Positions 43,929-53,671 are shown, numbered from the stretch's first letter. The stretch is 64,000 nucleotides of DNA from Terriglobales bacterium (GCA_035691485.1 DASSIZ010000069.1:124001-188000); one strand, 5' to 3'. Made by a program: numbers and translations. Notes: generated by a model not told the origin, from the sequence alone.

Positions 43929-45923
43929 ATGGCTGATTTCAAGCTGGTTTCCGACTACAAGCCGCGGGGCGACCAGGAGAAGGCGATTGAGTCGCTGGGC
44001 CGCGGTGTCTTTGATGGCGACAAGCACCAGGTGCTGCTCGGCGTCACCGGCTCCGGCAAGACTTACACCATGGCCAAGGTCATCGAGCAGGTCAACCGTC
44101 CAACGCTCGTGCTCGCGCACAATAAGACGCTGGCGGCGCAGCTCTACCATGAATTCAAGAGCTTTTTCCCGCATAATGCGGTCGAATACTTTGTGTCGTA
44201 TTACGACTATTACCAGCCGGAAGCCTACATTCCTGCCGCCGACGTCTATATCGAAAAAGAAGCCACGATCAACGACGAACTCGACAAGCTGCGCCTGTCG
44301 GCTACCAAGTCCCTGTTCGAGCGCCGTGACTGCATCATTGTCGCTTCCGTGAGCTGCATTTATGGCCTGGGCTCGCCGGAAGCCTATTACGGCATGCTGC
44401 TCTTCCTCGAAAAAGGGCAAAAAATCAAGCGCGAGGACATCCTCCGCAAGCTGGTCGAAATTCTTTACGAGCGCAACGATACCGATTTCCGCCGCGGCAC
44501 CTTCCGCGTGCGTGGCGATGTCATCGAGATCTTCCCCACCTACGAGGACAATGCCTATCGCATCGAGCTCTGGGGAGATCAAGTCGAATCGCTCGCCCAG
44601 ATCGATCCTCTCTTCGGCACGGTGAAGCAGAAGTACGCGCGGCTGCCGATTTATCCGAAAACGCATTACGTCATGAAACCGGAGACCAAGAATTCCGCCA
44701 TCGAGTCCATCCTGAAGGAACTCGCCTGGTGGGAGGTCGAACTGGAAAAACAAGGCCGCCTGGTGGAATCACAACGCGTGCACCAGCGCACGCGCTTCGA
44801 CGTCGAGATGATGAAGGAAGTCGGGTACTGCCACGGCATCGAAAATTACTCGCGCCATTTCACCGGGCGGTTGCCGGGCGAGCCTCCCCCCACGCTGCTC
44901 GATTATGTGTCGCGCGACTTCATGTTGTTCATCGACGAGTCGCACCAGACCATCCCGCAGCTGCACGGCATGTGGCACGGCGACCGCTCCCGCAAGGAAA
45001 CGCTGATCGAGTACGGCTTTCGCCTGCCGTCGGCGCTCGATAATCGCCCCTTGACGTTCGAAGAATTCGAACACCGCGTCAACCAGGCAGTGTACGTGTC
45101 TGCGACGCCGGGCCCCTACGAACTTACAAAATCCGCCGGCGTGGTGGTCGAACAGATCATCCGGCCGACTGGATTGATCGACCCTGAAGTCGAAGTGCGT
45201 CCGGTCAAGGGGCAAATTGACGACCTGTTGCACGAGATCCGCGCACGTGTTGAGAATGGTGAGCGCGTGCTCGTCACCACGCTTACCAAGCGCATGGCTG
45301 AGGACCTGGCCGAATACTACAGTGAGGTCGGCGTGCGCTGTCGCTACATGCATTCCGAGATCGAGACTTTGGAGCGGGTAAAAATTCTGCGCGACCTGCG
45401 CAAGGGCGAGTTCGACGTTCTCATCGGCATCAACCTGTTGCGTGAAGGCCTCGACCTGCCGGAAGTCTCGCTGGTGGCCATTCTGGACGCCGACAAGGAA
45501 GGTTTTCTTCGTTCCGCGGGATCGCTCATCCAGACCATGGGCCGCTGCGCCCGCAACTTGCATGGGCGCGCTGTTCTCTACGCTGATCGCATGACCGACT
45601 CCATGAAGAAGGCGATGGACGAAACCATGCGCCGCCGCGCCATCCAGCAGGCTTATAACGAAGAGCACGGCATCACGCCTGAGTCCATCGTACGGCCCCT
45701 CGACATGTCGCTGGCGCACATCATCGAGGCCGATTACGTGGACGTGACCGAACAGGCCGAGGGCATTCCGGAATTCAAATCGCAGGAAGACCTGGATGCT
45801 TACATCGCAAAGCTGGAAGAGGAAATGCGCCAGGCCGCCAAGCGCTTCGAATTTGAAAAGGCCGCCAAGCTGCGCGACAGCATCCGCGAACTACGCACCA
45901 AGGAATTTCTCTTCGCGTCCTAG
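43929..45923 (+). CDS. uvrB: UvrABC system protein B
   Basis: UvrB is the damage-verifying helicase-like subunit of nucleotide excision repair. The 664-residue protein has Walker A GVTGSGKT, the beta-hairpin [12 protein letters not shown], the helicase motifs [19 protein letters not shown] and [32 protein letters not shown], and a C-terminal UVR domain ([22 protein letters not shown]) for UvrC contact. TATAAT at 43836-43841 may be its -10 element, but no correctly spaced -35 is seen. It ends 15 bp from the convergent receiver gene. Confidence 0.97.
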   Translation: MADFKLVSDYKPRGDQEKAIESLGRGVFDGDKHQVLLGVTGSGKTYTMAKVIEQVNRPTLVLAHNKTLAAQLYHEFKSFFPHNAVEYFVSYYDYYQPEAYIPAADVYIEKEATINDELDKLRLSATKSLFERRDCIIVASVSCIYGLGSPEAYYGMLLFLEKGQKIKREDILRKLVEILYERNDTDFRRGTFRVRGDVIEIFPTYEDNAYRIELWGDQVESLAQIDPLFGTVKQKYARLPIYPKTHYVMKPETKNSAIESILKELAWWEVELEKQGRLVESQRVHQRTRFDVEMMKEVGYCHGIENYSRHFTGRLPGEPPPTLLDYVSRDFMLFIDESHQTIPQLHGMWHGDRSRKETLIEYGFRLPSALDNRPLTFEEFEHRVNQAVYVSATPGPYELTKSAGVVVEQIIRPTGLIDPEVEVRPVKGQIDDLLHEIRARVENGERVLVTTLTKRMAEDLAEYYSEVGVRCRYMHSEIETLERVKILRDLRKGEFDVLIGINLLREGLDLPEVSLVAILDADKEGFLRSAGSLIQTMGRCARNLHGRAVLYADRMTDSMKKAMDETMRRRAIQQAYNEEHGITPESIVRPLDMSLAHIIEADYVDVTEQAEGIPEFKSQEDLDAYIAKLEEEMRQAAKRFEFEKAAKLRDSIRELRTKEFLFAS

Positions 45924-45938
45924 GCACAAGGCGGCGCG

Positions 45939-46304
45939 TTATTCGATTCCTAACAGCTTATCGATGATCTGCAACATTTCGCTTGGCGGCTTGCCCTTCA
46001 CCATGAATCCATCCACCGTCGCCAGAACATCGGTTGGCATCTCGGAGACGCCGGTGAACAGAATGATCGGCACCTCAGGCTTCATGCGCTTCATCAGCGC
46101 CGAGACCGCCGTGCCGTCCCGCTCCGGCATGTTGTAATCGAGAATGACCGCGCTCACCGGCTGGGTGGCAAACCGTTGTAACCCTTCGTCAGGGCTAAAT
46201 GCGCTGATCACCGCGTATCCGTGTTGCTGGAGGTACAGGGACCAGCCGGAAACGGCAACCTGGTTGTCGTCGACGCAGAGGATGGTGTGTTTTCTTCGCG
46301 GCAT
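45939..46304 (-). CDS. Stand-alone receiver-domain response regulator
   Basis: A 121-residue CheY-like domain. The acidic pair is VDDN (12-13), the phospho-acceptor Asp56 is in VILDYNMPERDG, the Thr is in ILFTGVS and the Lys is in MVKGKP. It is transcribed with the upstream atypical methyl-accepting protein (15 bp gap), so it is a likely output or adaptor of that receptor. Confidence 0.85.
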   Translation of the reverse strand: MPRRKHTILCVDDNQVAVSGWSLYLQQHGYAVISAFSPDEGLQRFATQPVSAVILDYNMPERDGTAVSALMKRMKPEVPIILFTGVSEMPTDVLATVDGFMVKGKPPSEMLQIIDKLLGIE

Positions 46305-46319
46305 CGATCTTGCCAGCTG

Positions 46320-47756
46320 TTAGGCTCGCCCGAACACCGCCGCCGATGCCGCTTCCGGTTTATCGGTCTTGACGACTGCCGGTCCCAGTGCCGGCTTCGA
46401 CTGGGGGATGGCCTGTGTGAGCTGCTCGGCTGATCGTACCACCTGCTCCACGATTTTCGCGCTCTGTCTAGCCTTTGTCGAATTTTGCCGCAAGTTGGCA
46501 GCGAGCTCTTGCACCGCGCCGGCGACGTGTTCAGTGCCCTGCACCTGCTCCGAGGAAGCCGCCGAAATAGCCTGTGCGAAGTCCGCCGTCTGGTGCAGCA
46601 CGGTGGAGATGCCCGTGAAGGCTCGGTTTGCCTGTTCCATCAGTTGCGTGCCGTTGGCGGCGACGCGATTTCCTTCTTCCATTACGGATACCGCCTGGTT
46701 CCCTTCCGCCTGGATGGACTTCAGCAAGCTCACGATGTCGCGTGTCGTAGAACGCGAGTGCTCGGCCAGTTTTTTCAGTTCGGCGGACAGTACTTCGAGC
46801 GCATGGCTGCCCTGGTTGCCGCGCGACATCTCCACAATCGCGTTCTGTGCCAGCAGGTTGGTTTCGTGAATCAGGTTAATGATCTCGTAGATTTCCAGGG
46901 AGCGGTCGGCCAGCGATTTGATTTTCTCCGCTGTTGCCTGCATGGAGACGCGAACCCGCTGCATGCCTTCCGCGGTGTCCCGTACCGCCCGGCTTCCCTG
47001 CTCGGAAAGATCGAGCGCGCGTTTTGCTGCATCGGCAGTGGCCGAGGCATGGGTGGAGACCCGCTGCGTACTCTGGCTGAGCTCCGCGATGGCGGCGGCA
47101 GCATCCATCGTCGCTTGCTCCTGCTGCGCCGCGCCATTGGCCATTTCGGTGGCCGCAGTCGAGACCTGTGCTGCCGAGGTCGCGATATCGCTGCTCGCGG
47201 TTCGCACTCGCTCGATGCGCCGAGCGTAATTGTCCGCCAGCGCATTGAACGATTCGACCACCGCTGTCAGAAACGGATGCGAGGGGTCCGCGGCGCGGGC
47301 CGACAACTCACCACGTGACACGTGGTTGATCACTTTTTCCAGTTCCGCCAAGTCCGACCGCAGCAGTTCTTCTCCGGTTTTGATGGCCGCCGACTGGGCA
47401 ACCAGCTCCGCCAACCGATTCCAGTTTTCCGCAATCAGGCCGAAATCGTCCGAGGTGATGGTGGCGCGCGTCTCGTAATCCCCGGCGACCATCTTTTCTG
47501 AAATCTCCAGCAATTCGCTGGTCGGCTTCACCACGGTGCGGCCAAGCTTTACCAGCAGCACAATGCTGCTCACCAGGACCAGCAACAGCGCCGTCAGGAA
47601 TTCCAGTCCCGCCACTTGCGGCAGCGCGCCAAAGTCCAGCACTGACAGTCCGCCCGAACGCGAGCCCGCCGCATAAGCGAGCAGCAGAATGACCAACAGC
47701 GCGCCGGCATTAAACCCGACCAGCGACCACACACGCGACTTCACTCGGTCCTTCAC
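46320..47756 (-). CDS. Methyl-accepting chemotaxis-like protein with an atypical signalling tip
   Basis: The 478-residue protein has two membrane segments close together (about 12-29 and 51-69), leaving only ~20 residues outside, then a HAMP domain (~70-125) and a long coiled coil. The hairpin tip normally reads NLLALNAAIEAARAGE; here it is TNLLAQNAIVEMSRGNQGSHALEVLSAELKKLAEHS. So it keeps the register but has lost most CheA/CheW-contact residues. It may sense a membrane or cytoplasmic signal and use another partner. A copy of the island's inverted repeat lies ~145 bp upstream of the start. Confidence 0.8.
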   Translation of the reverse strand: MKDRVKSRVWSLVGFNAGALLVILLLAYAAGSRSGGLSVLDFGALPQVAGLEFLTALLLVLVSSIVLLVKLGRTVVKPTSELLEISEKMVAGDYETRATITSDDFGLIAENWNRLAELVAQSAAIKTGEELLRSDLAELEKVINHVSRGELSARAADPSHPFLTAVVESFNALADNYARRIERVRTASSDIATSAAQVSTAATEMANGAAQQEQATMDAAAAIAELSQSTQRVSTHASATADAAKRALDLSEQGSRAVRDTAEGMQRVRVSMQATAEKIKSLADRSLEIYEIINLIHETNLLAQNAIVEMSRGNQGSHALEVLSAELKKLAEHSRSTTRDIVSLLKSIQAEGNQAVSVMEEGNRVAANGTQLMEQANRAFTGISTVLHQTADFAQAISAASSEQVQGTEHVAGAVQELAANLRQNSTKARQSAKIVEQVVRSAEQLTQAIPQSKPALGPAVVKTDKPEAASAAVFGRA

Positions 47757-47865
47757 AAAATTCTCCGGAACAAATTTCGGAAATCACACCGATGGCTGAA
47801 GAGATTGACCAGTGTACTGTACCCAACTATAGCGGTCGCGGGAAACGGATTTTAGGACATGCACC

Positions 47866-48552
47866 TCAGCGTGCAGCAGCGAGAGGCGAAGCAGAAGATT
47901 GCATCTCAGAGTGAGACTTGACTGACTTTGCGGCGAGCTTGACTTCTGACTCCAGAGAGCTGAACCGCTGCACAATGTCGTGAATGCGCAGCGCCATGGT
48001 GTGAATGGTCGCCAGTTGGTCGCGGACTTCGGCGGAAAATGCGCCCGGCTCCAGCAGCATGAGTTCTGCGTTTCCCAGCACCGAGGTGAGCGCGTTATTC
48101 AGAGTATGGCGCATATCGAGCATGTAGCGGCCCAGCATGGCGTGGCCTTCGGCTTGAGTCATAGCCTGTTCGGCGCGGCGGGCATGTGCGTTCGCATCCA
48201 AACGCCGCAGAGTTTCGGTGGCGAGCGCCACCAGCACCTCGACCCAGCCTTCATGTTCGCGTACCAGCATCATTCGCGGATACTCGTTGCGAACGTGCTG
48301 CAAATCCATCCCTTCGCTAACCAGCAAGATCGCAGGTTTACCGGATTCCTCCACCGCCTTGAACAGCGGCGCGACCACTTGTTTCACGCCGGCGATCACC
48401 GCCACATGACAAGACGCCAGCAGCGACTCGCTCCAAGCCGGCGTCGTCATCAGGAGAAATGAAGGCAGGCTGCGCTCACTCTGCCAGCGCGCCATGATGG
48501 TGGGCGCGAATTCCGGCTCGTCCGAGACGATCAGTACCGATGCTTGCGACAC
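47866..48552 (-). CDS. Pseudo-receiver plus histidine-kinase dimerisation domain, no ATPase
   Basis: The 228-residue protein has an N-terminal receiver-like fold (VLIVSDEPEF...) without a phospho-acceptor Asp at the usual place (CHVAVIAGVKQ). A DHp-type helical hairpin follows, with His149 in MRHTLNNALTSVLGNAELML. It ends there: the HATPase domain is missing. It could be a phosphotransfer or phosphatase partner of the nearby kinase. The start is GTG 48552. An inverted-repeat site lies 124 bp upstream. Confidence 0.7.
   Translation of the reverse strand: MSQASVLIVSDEPEFAPTIMARWQSERSLPSFLLMTTPAWSESLLASCHVAVIAGVKQVVAPLFKAVEESGKPAILLVSEGMDLQHVRNEYPRMMLVREHEGWVEVLVALATETLRRLDANAHARRAEQAMTQAEGHAMLGRYMLDMRHTLNNALTSVLGNAELMLLEPGAFSAEVRDQLATIHTMALRIHDIVQRFSSLESEVKLAAKSVKSHSEMQSSASPLAAAR
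47901..47915. promoter_or_regulatory. RTCTCA-N3-TGAGAY inverted repeat, site upstream of the atypical MCP
   Basis: ATCTCA-GAG-TGAGAC, a perfect match to the consensus. It lies within the last codons of the pseudo-receiver gene, about 145 bp upstream of the atypical MCP start, where an activator of that gene could bind. Confidence 0.5.
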
Positions 48553-48675
48553 GTTGCGGCTCCCGCGGGCGCTGTTTGGCTACCCGACAAAAACAATGCA
48601 CGAAAAACTCCAAACGCCGTCTTGCGTATGTCGCTGAAAACAAGAGAGTAGTGGTGCGTCCATAACGCCGATTCC

Positions 48676-48690
48676 GTCTCACCCTGAAAC
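48676..48690. promoter_or_regulatory. RTCTCA-N3-TGAGAY inverted repeat, site upstream of the DHp gene
   Basis: GTCTCA-CCC-TGAAAC, one mismatch to the consensus. A further half-site (GTCTCA, 48694-48699) follows. The 239-bp spacer that holds it lies between the NtrC gene and the pseudo-receiver/DHp gene. Confidence 0.4.
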
Positions 48691-48791
48691 TCAGTCTCAA
48701 CTGTAACGGTAACCAGGCCCAGTTGATCGCCAACAACTGATATGGCATGGATGGCGGTGAATCCGTTGGGCGTCCCGCGCGGCCACACGAG

Positions 48792-50219
48792 CTAATTGCT
48801 CTGCATGGCAGCAGCGGCCGAGGCCTGTGCTCCGGCTGCCTCGATGTGATAGCGCTTCAGCTTGCGGTAGAGGGTGGCGCGGCTGATGCCAAGCATCTTG
48901 CCGGCAAGCGCCTTGTCCCCTCCTACCTGCTGAAACACACGCTCGATGGTCTGGCGCTCGATGTCTTCCAGGTCAGTGGAATTCGGCGCCGCCGCGGACG
49001 GCATCGCTGAAGGCGCTTCTGCCGGCACTGGAAGCGACGGACCGGTCATACGAATAGCCGCCGGCAGATCCTGTACATCAATGGTTCTGTGGTTGCCAAG
49101 AGCAATAGCGCGCTCGATGCAATTCTCCAACTCGCGCACATTACCCGGCCAATCGTACTGGAACAGGCAATGCATAGCCGCAGGGGTGACCGTGACATTT
49201 TCTTCTGGCGCATAGCGGGCCAGAAAGGAACGCACCAGGCACACCATGTCGGACTTGCGCTCCCGCAATGCCGGCAGATGAATGGTGACCACGTTCAGCC
49301 GGAAGTAAAGGTCCTTGCGGAAGGTTCCGTTGCGGTAAGCCGCCTCGAGGTCGCGGTTGGTGGCGGCAATGACGCGCACGTCCACCCTAACCTTGTCGTT
49401 ACTACCCACCGGTCGAACTTCTTTCTCCTGCAGGACGCGCAGCAGTTTTGCCTGCATCTCCAGCGGCAGCTCGCCAATTTCGTCGAGAAAGATGGTACCG
49501 GTATTGGCCGCCTGGAACAGGCCCTGCTTGGATTTCATCGCGCCGGTGAAGGCGCCCTTTTCATAGCCGAAAAGCTCGCTTTCGATCAGCGTCGGAACCA
49601 GGGAACCGCAGTCGACCGCCACGAATGGGCGCTTCTGGAAGGAACCGCGGAAATGGATGGCGCGCGCGACCAATTCCTTTCCCGTGCCGCTTTCACCGGC
49701 GATCAACACCGGGGTGCGGGTGTCCTTCAGTCGCGAGACCATGCGCAGCACGTCCTGGATCTTCGCCGAGGAGCCGTCAATGACGTTGAGCTCCTGCTCG
49801 TTGCTGACGCGGTCGCGAAGGTATTCATTTTCCGAAACCAGGCGCACTTTTTCTTTCATGCGTTGCAGGACCAGCTTCAGTTGCCCGGCGCCGAAGGGCT
49901 TGGTGATGTAGTCGTAGGCGCCCAGCTTCATCGCTTCCACCGCCGATTCAATGGAACCATGGCCGGTGATGATGGCGACCTCGGTGCGCGGCAGCATGGA
50001 CTTGATCTGTCGCAGCAGATCGTCGCCGCTCATCGCGCCAAGCTGCCGATCGAGCACGATGATATCCGGCGACTCCGATTCCAGGTACGCCAGCGCCGCC
50101 TCGGCGCTTTCCGCTTCGGCGCATTCAAACCCGAGCGAAGCGCCAATGGTCATGCATAGCTTGCGGATGCTCTGCTCGTCATCCACGATGAGGAAACGAA
50201 CGCGAAAATCGTCTGTCAT
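48792..50219 (-). CDS. NtrC-family sigma-54-dependent response regulator
   Basis: The 475-residue protein has a receiver (phospho-acceptor Asp57 in IIVLDRQLG), an AAA+ domain with Walker A GESGTGKE (175-182), the sigma-54-contacting GAFTGA (222-227), and a C-terminal Fis-type HTH (DIERQTIERVFQQ...KMLGISRATLYRKLKRY). It thus activates sigma-54 promoters when phosphorylated. It is last in the kinase-receiver-NtrC operon, overlapping the upstream receiver gene by 4 nt. The inverted repeats in this island are plausible binding sites. Confidence 0.93.
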   Translation of the reverse strand: MTDDFRVRFLIVDDEQSIRKLCMTIGASLGFECAEAESAEAALAYLESESPDIIVLDRQLGAMSGDDLLRQIKSMLPRTEVAIITGHGSIESAVEAMKLGAYDYITKPFGAGQLKLVLQRMKEKVRLVSENEYLRDRVSNEQELNVIDGSSAKIQDVLRMVSRLKDTRTPVLIAGESGTGKELVARAIHFRGSFQKRPFVAVDCGSLVPTLIESELFGYEKGAFTGAMKSKQGLFQAANTGTIFLDEIGELPLEMQAKLLRVLQEKEVRPVGSNDKVRVDVRVIAATNRDLEAAYRNGTFRKDLYFRLNVVTIHLPALRERKSDMVCLVRSFLARYAPEENVTVTPAAMHCLFQYDWPGNVRELENCIERAIALGNHRTIDVQDLPAAIRMTGPSLPVPAEAPSAMPSAAAPNSTDLEDIERQTIERVFQQVGGDKALAGKMLGISRATLYRKLKRYHIEAAGAQASAAAAMQSN

Positions 50220-50608
50220 TTCGGGCCCCCGAAAATTTTTTCGACCATACCGATCAGCTGCTGCACGCGAAACGGCTTTTCCACGCAGGGCGCTCCGGTC
50301 CGGCGCAAGGCCGCCGCTGTTTCTTCGTTCACAATATCGCCGGTAATGAAAATCACACGCGTGGCCAGCTCCGGCTTGTGGCTGGCAATCCAGGCGTGAA
50401 CATCGGCGCCGTCCACGCCGCCGGGTGTGCGCATGTCAGATACCACTCCCAGAAAGTCTTCGCGCGCGAGCATGAGCAACGCGTCCGCCCCCGTCCCTAC
50501 GGGCACGACGCCGTAGCCGGCCCGCTCCAGGGCGGCCTTCACGAAGGAAAGAACGGCGGGCTCGTCCTCAATGACCAACACCGGATGCTTGCCGTCGTTC
50601 GCAATCAT
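50216..50608 (-). CDS. Stand-alone receiver-domain response regulator
   Basis: A 130-residue receiver with the acidic EDE (14-16), the phospho-acceptor Asp58 in VVSDMRTPGGVDG, FITGD and the Lys in VEKPFRVQQL. It is wedged between the GAF/PAS kinase and the NtrC gene with 4-nt overlaps on both sides, so it is a likely intermediate or sink of that kinase. Confidence 0.88.
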   Translation of the reverse strand: MIANDGKHPVLVIEDEPAVLSFVKAALERAGYGVVPVGTGADALLMLAREDFLGVVSDMRTPGGVDGADVHAWIASHKPELATRVIFITGDIVNEETAAALRRTGAPCVEKPFRVQQLIGMVEKIFGGPK

Positions 50609-53451
50609 CGTGTGCCTCCCGATGCAGAAGCGGCGGCGTCCAGGGGAAGGCGGACAATGAAGGTGGCGCCGTATCCATCATCATTGTTCCGGCAAAGGAT
50701 TTCGCCGCCGTGCTCGCGCACGATGCCGTAACAGATGCTGAGGCCAAGGCCGGTTCCCTTGCCGACTTCCTTGGTGGTGAAGAAGGGATCGAAGATGCGG
50801 TCGGGATAGGCGATGCCGTGGCCGTTATCGCGGAAGTGCGCCTCGGCGAAGCCGTTCACACAGGCGGTGGAAATCTCGATGCGCCCCTTCCGCCCGGTTT
50901 CGCGCACCGCGTCGTAGGCATTGTTCAGAATGTTGAGGAAGACCTGCTGCAACTGGTGGGCATCGCCGATGACTTCCGGAATCCGCTCATTGAAGTGCTC
51001 TACCACTTCGACCCCATGGCTGGCGAAATCATAGGCGCGCAGCGCGAGGGTGCGGCGCGCGATGACGCTTAAGCGAAGGGCGTCGCGCTGCGGCGGCATC
51101 TGGCGCGCGAAGCTGAGCAGGTTCTGCACGATCTGTTTGGTGCGCTGCGCTTCCTGCAGGATCACGCGCAAATCTTCCTTGGCATGCGGCGGAATTTCTG
51201 GGCTCTCCAGCAGTAGGTCGGTGAAGCCCAGCACCGCCGTCAGCGGATTGTTGACCTCGTGGGCGACGCCGGAGACAAGCTGGCCCACGGCGGCCATCTT
51301 CTCGGTGTGCATGAGCTTGGCCTGCAGCATGGCGGCATCGGTGATGTCGGTCATCACTACGACAATGCTATTGACGTTGCCGGCCTCGTCCCGCATGGGA
51401 CTGAGGTTAATCGAGAACTGCCCTCCCCTGCCCTGCCCCAGCAGGACCGGCAACTCCATGTTGTCCGCCTGGCCGCCCGCCAGTGTTCCATTCAGGGCTT
51501 CGAGCAGCGCCTGGCGCCGGCCGGGTGGAACCAGCTCGACCAGTTTGTGGCCAAGCAAGTCTTCCTGCGTGTAACCGCCTGCTTCGAAGCAGCGCTTGTT
51601 GGCGTAGCTGATCAGCCCGGCGGTATCCACCACCAGAATCATGCTCTGGGTGTTGTTGAGGATCTTGTTGTTGAAGTCTCGCTGGCGCTGCAATTCCGAC
51701 TGGAAGTTCTTCAGCTCCGTGATGTCGAGCATCAGCCCGCGATATTGAACCACCTTGCCTTGCGCATCGCGAACGGCGAAAGCGTTTTGCAGGCTGTAGA
51801 TGAGCGAGCCGTCCTTGCGGCGCAGGGTCTCCTCAAAATTGCGCACCACGCCCCTGGAGTTGATTTCTCTTACGAAATGATCGCGCTGCTCCGGCGAGAC
51901 GTAGAGCTGGCTGCTAATGTCGATCTGCAGCAGGTCTTCGCGGTTATCGTAGCCGAGCATGCGGACCAGAGCGTCGTTCACCTCGATGAAGCGCCCCTCG
52001 GGCGTCGAGAAAAACAAGCCCTCCTGGATGGTGTCGAAGAGCTCGCGGTAACGGCGCTCGGCCTCACGGCGGTCGGTAATATCCTTGAGCACGTGAATGG
52101 TCTGCATGCCTTCGTTCGCAGCCCCGTGAATGCGTGAAGTCGAGACCAGGTACGTCCGGTCAAGCACCGGGTGAACGTAGTCATCGGCGAGGTCGAATCC
52201 GGCGCGACAGAAAGGACAAGGCGCGGTGCTTTGGTCGGCGGCCATGGCAACCAGCGCCCGCACGCTGACTCCGATCAACTCCGATGGCCGCACCCCGATG
52301 AAGTCGGCCAGCGACTTATTGACGCGCAGCACGCGATACGACTCATCGTGCACCACAATCAGGTCGGTGATGGCGTCGAAGATCTCCATCCAGTGCCGGT
52401 TCGCCTGGTCCATGCGCGTGAACCAGCGCGCGTTTTCCAGGGCCACGGCAGCGTGGGACGCCAGCGCCTTCAGCAGATGACGATCATCGTGCGACAGCGG
52501 TCCGCCACAATCACTGAGGCACAACAGCCCGATAAACTCCCCGCCACCGCCGGTGAGACGAGCGATGGTGAGGTCCTTCCAGCCAAGCGTCGCGGCAACG
52601 GAATCTCCCAACACTCCGGCGGCTGTACCGCAAAACACCGGGTCCAAATGCTGGCTGGCGAAGTCGCCGAGTGCCACGTCAAAGCGATGATGCGATGCCG
52701 AATCGTGTCGCGCGCCAGGATCGTAAAGAACGACCGTATCCAAGTGCTTGCCCTGAACGATGGCGAGCGCCGCCGCGCGCGCGCCCAGCATCGCAGCCGC
52801 CCTCACCGTGAAATTCTCCATGAATTGCGGCAGCCGTACTGTGGAATTGAACTCCAGGGCTGCCGACATCAAGTTTTCCGATCGGCGGCGGTGCTGGTCG
52901 GCGGCGTAGAGGTTGGAAGTTGCTTCCAGCACGACGGCTGCCTCTGACCCCAGAGTGGTGGCACGGTGGAGGTCTTCGGCGGCGATGTTGCCGCCATCCA
53001 TACGGTCAAGCAGGCCGGCAATGCCTAACGGCTGGCGGTTCGAGCCGAGTAGCGGTATGACGAGGCACTGCGTCGAATTTAGTGAAGAGAAGGGATCAGT
53101 CAGACCTTCGGCCCACTGGCTGAGGTCGGTGGTCCAAAAAGGCTCGTCGGTGGCCTGGACCCGGCGTTCGAGCAAGTGCGGCAGTGGCGCGCGCACTGGG
53201 CGGGCCTTTCCGTCTTCAGCAATCCACCGGATTTCGTAAGTTGCCCCGTCTGCGAGCGCGATAAAGGCCCGGGCGAATCGGAGATATTCGGTGGCACGCA
53301 GGACGAAGTTTTCCAGGTATTCGTCCAACATTTCCCCCCGCCGTCGCTCTGACGCTACAAGGCCCTCCGCGCGTGCGGACGAGAGGGCCACCGGCTTTTC
53401 CCCAGTTTGCATGGACGGAGCTGTAGGTGCTTGTCGCTCAGAGAGAACCAT
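50605..53451 (-). CDS. Hybrid-sensing histidine kinase with GAF and PAS domains
   Basis: A soluble 948-residue kinase without membrane segments. In order: a GAF domain (about 35-175), a second GAF (about 195-340), three PAS domains (about 350-715; the first contains a CPFC pair that might bind metal or sense redox), a HisKA domain with His731 in SGVAHEVNNPL, and HATPase with NNAYDAV, DNGHGI and GTGLGLSI. The NtrB-like AHEVNNPL and the GAF/PAS array suggest a cytoplasmic signal. It is the first gene of the kinase-receiver-NtrC operon and diverges from the chemotaxis operon. One inverted repeat sits just before its ATG. Confidence 0.92.
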   Translation of the reverse strand: MVLSERQAPTAPSMQTGEKPVALSSARAEGLVASERRRGEMLDEYLENFVLRATEYLRFARAFIALADGATYEIRWIAEDGKARPVRAPLPHLLERRVQATDEPFWTTDLSQWAEGLTDPFSSLNSTQCLVIPLLGSNRQPLGIAGLLDRMDGGNIAAEDLHRATTLGSEAAVVLEATSNLYAADQHRRRSENLMSAALEFNSTVRLPQFMENFTVRAAAMLGARAAALAIVQGKHLDTVVLYDPGARHDSASHHRFDVALGDFASQHLDPVFCGTAAGVLGDSVAATLGWKDLTIARLTGGGGEFIGLLCLSDCGGPLSHDDRHLLKALASHAAVALENARWFTRMDQANRHWMEIFDAITDLIVVHDESYRVLRVNKSLADFIGVRPSELIGVSVRALVAMAADQSTAPCPFCRAGFDLADDYVHPVLDRTYLVSTSRIHGAANEGMQTIHVLKDITDRREAERRYRELFDTIQEGLFFSTPEGRFIEVNDALVRMLGYDNREDLLQIDISSQLYVSPEQRDHFVREINSRGVVRNFEETLRRKDGSLIYSLQNAFAVRDAQGKVVQYRGLMLDITELKNFQSELQRQRDFNNKILNNTQSMILVVDTAGLISYANKRCFEAGGYTQEDLLGHKLVELVPPGRRQALLEALNGTLAGGQADNMELPVLLGQGRGGQFSINLSPMRDEAGNVNSIVVVMTDITDAAMLQAKLMHTEKMAAVGQLVSGVAHEVNNPLTAVLGFTDLLLESPEIPPHAKEDLRVILQEAQRTKQIVQNLLSFARQMPPQRDALRLSVIARRTLALRAYDFASHGVEVVEHFNERIPEVIGDAHQLQQVFLNILNNAYDAVRETGRKGRIEISTACVNGFAEAHFRDNGHGIAYPDRIFDPFFTTKEVGKGTGLGLSICYGIVREHGGEILCRNNDDGYGATFIVRLPLDAAASASGGTR

Positions 53452-53454
53452 GTA

Positions 53455-53469
53455 ATCTCAATTTGAGTC
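53455..53469. promoter_or_regulatory. RTCTCA-N3-TGAGAY inverted repeat next to the kinase start
   Basis: ATCTCA-ATT-TGAGTC, one mismatch to the consensus. It is 3 bp from the kinase ATG on the minus strand, where binding would block translation or initiation; autoregulation is possible. Confidence 0.5.
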
Positions 53470-53501
53470 AAGACAAATGGAGGCGCAGTACCAAAGTCGC
53501 A

Positions 53502-53516
53502 ATCTCAGCGTGAGAC
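53502..53516. promoter_or_regulatory. RTCTCA-N3-TGAGAY inverted repeat in the divergent spacer
   Basis: ATCTCA-GCG-TGAGAC, a perfect match, 47 bp from the site at 53455. A half-site TTGAGAC follows at about 53544-53550. Confidence 0.55.
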
Positions 53517-53671
53517 CCTACTTGAAGCCCGATTCGTCCGAAGTTGAGACTGCATCCCTTCGGGCGCGGCTGGTCTCCGCCCCCTCTGCTCGCCTTCGCA
53601 GCCGATCTATTCAGCCTGATTTCAGCAACTTACATTTCCATTGTTACTTCCCACCGCGACCCCAATTGGGC

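Noticed and set aside
48531-48788. 85-codon minus-strand frame between the NtrC and DHp genes
   Set aside because: Codon choice in the middle is unlike its neighbours, no Shine-Dalgarno, no known motif; it covers the likely regulatory spacer. A decayed gene cannot be excluded.
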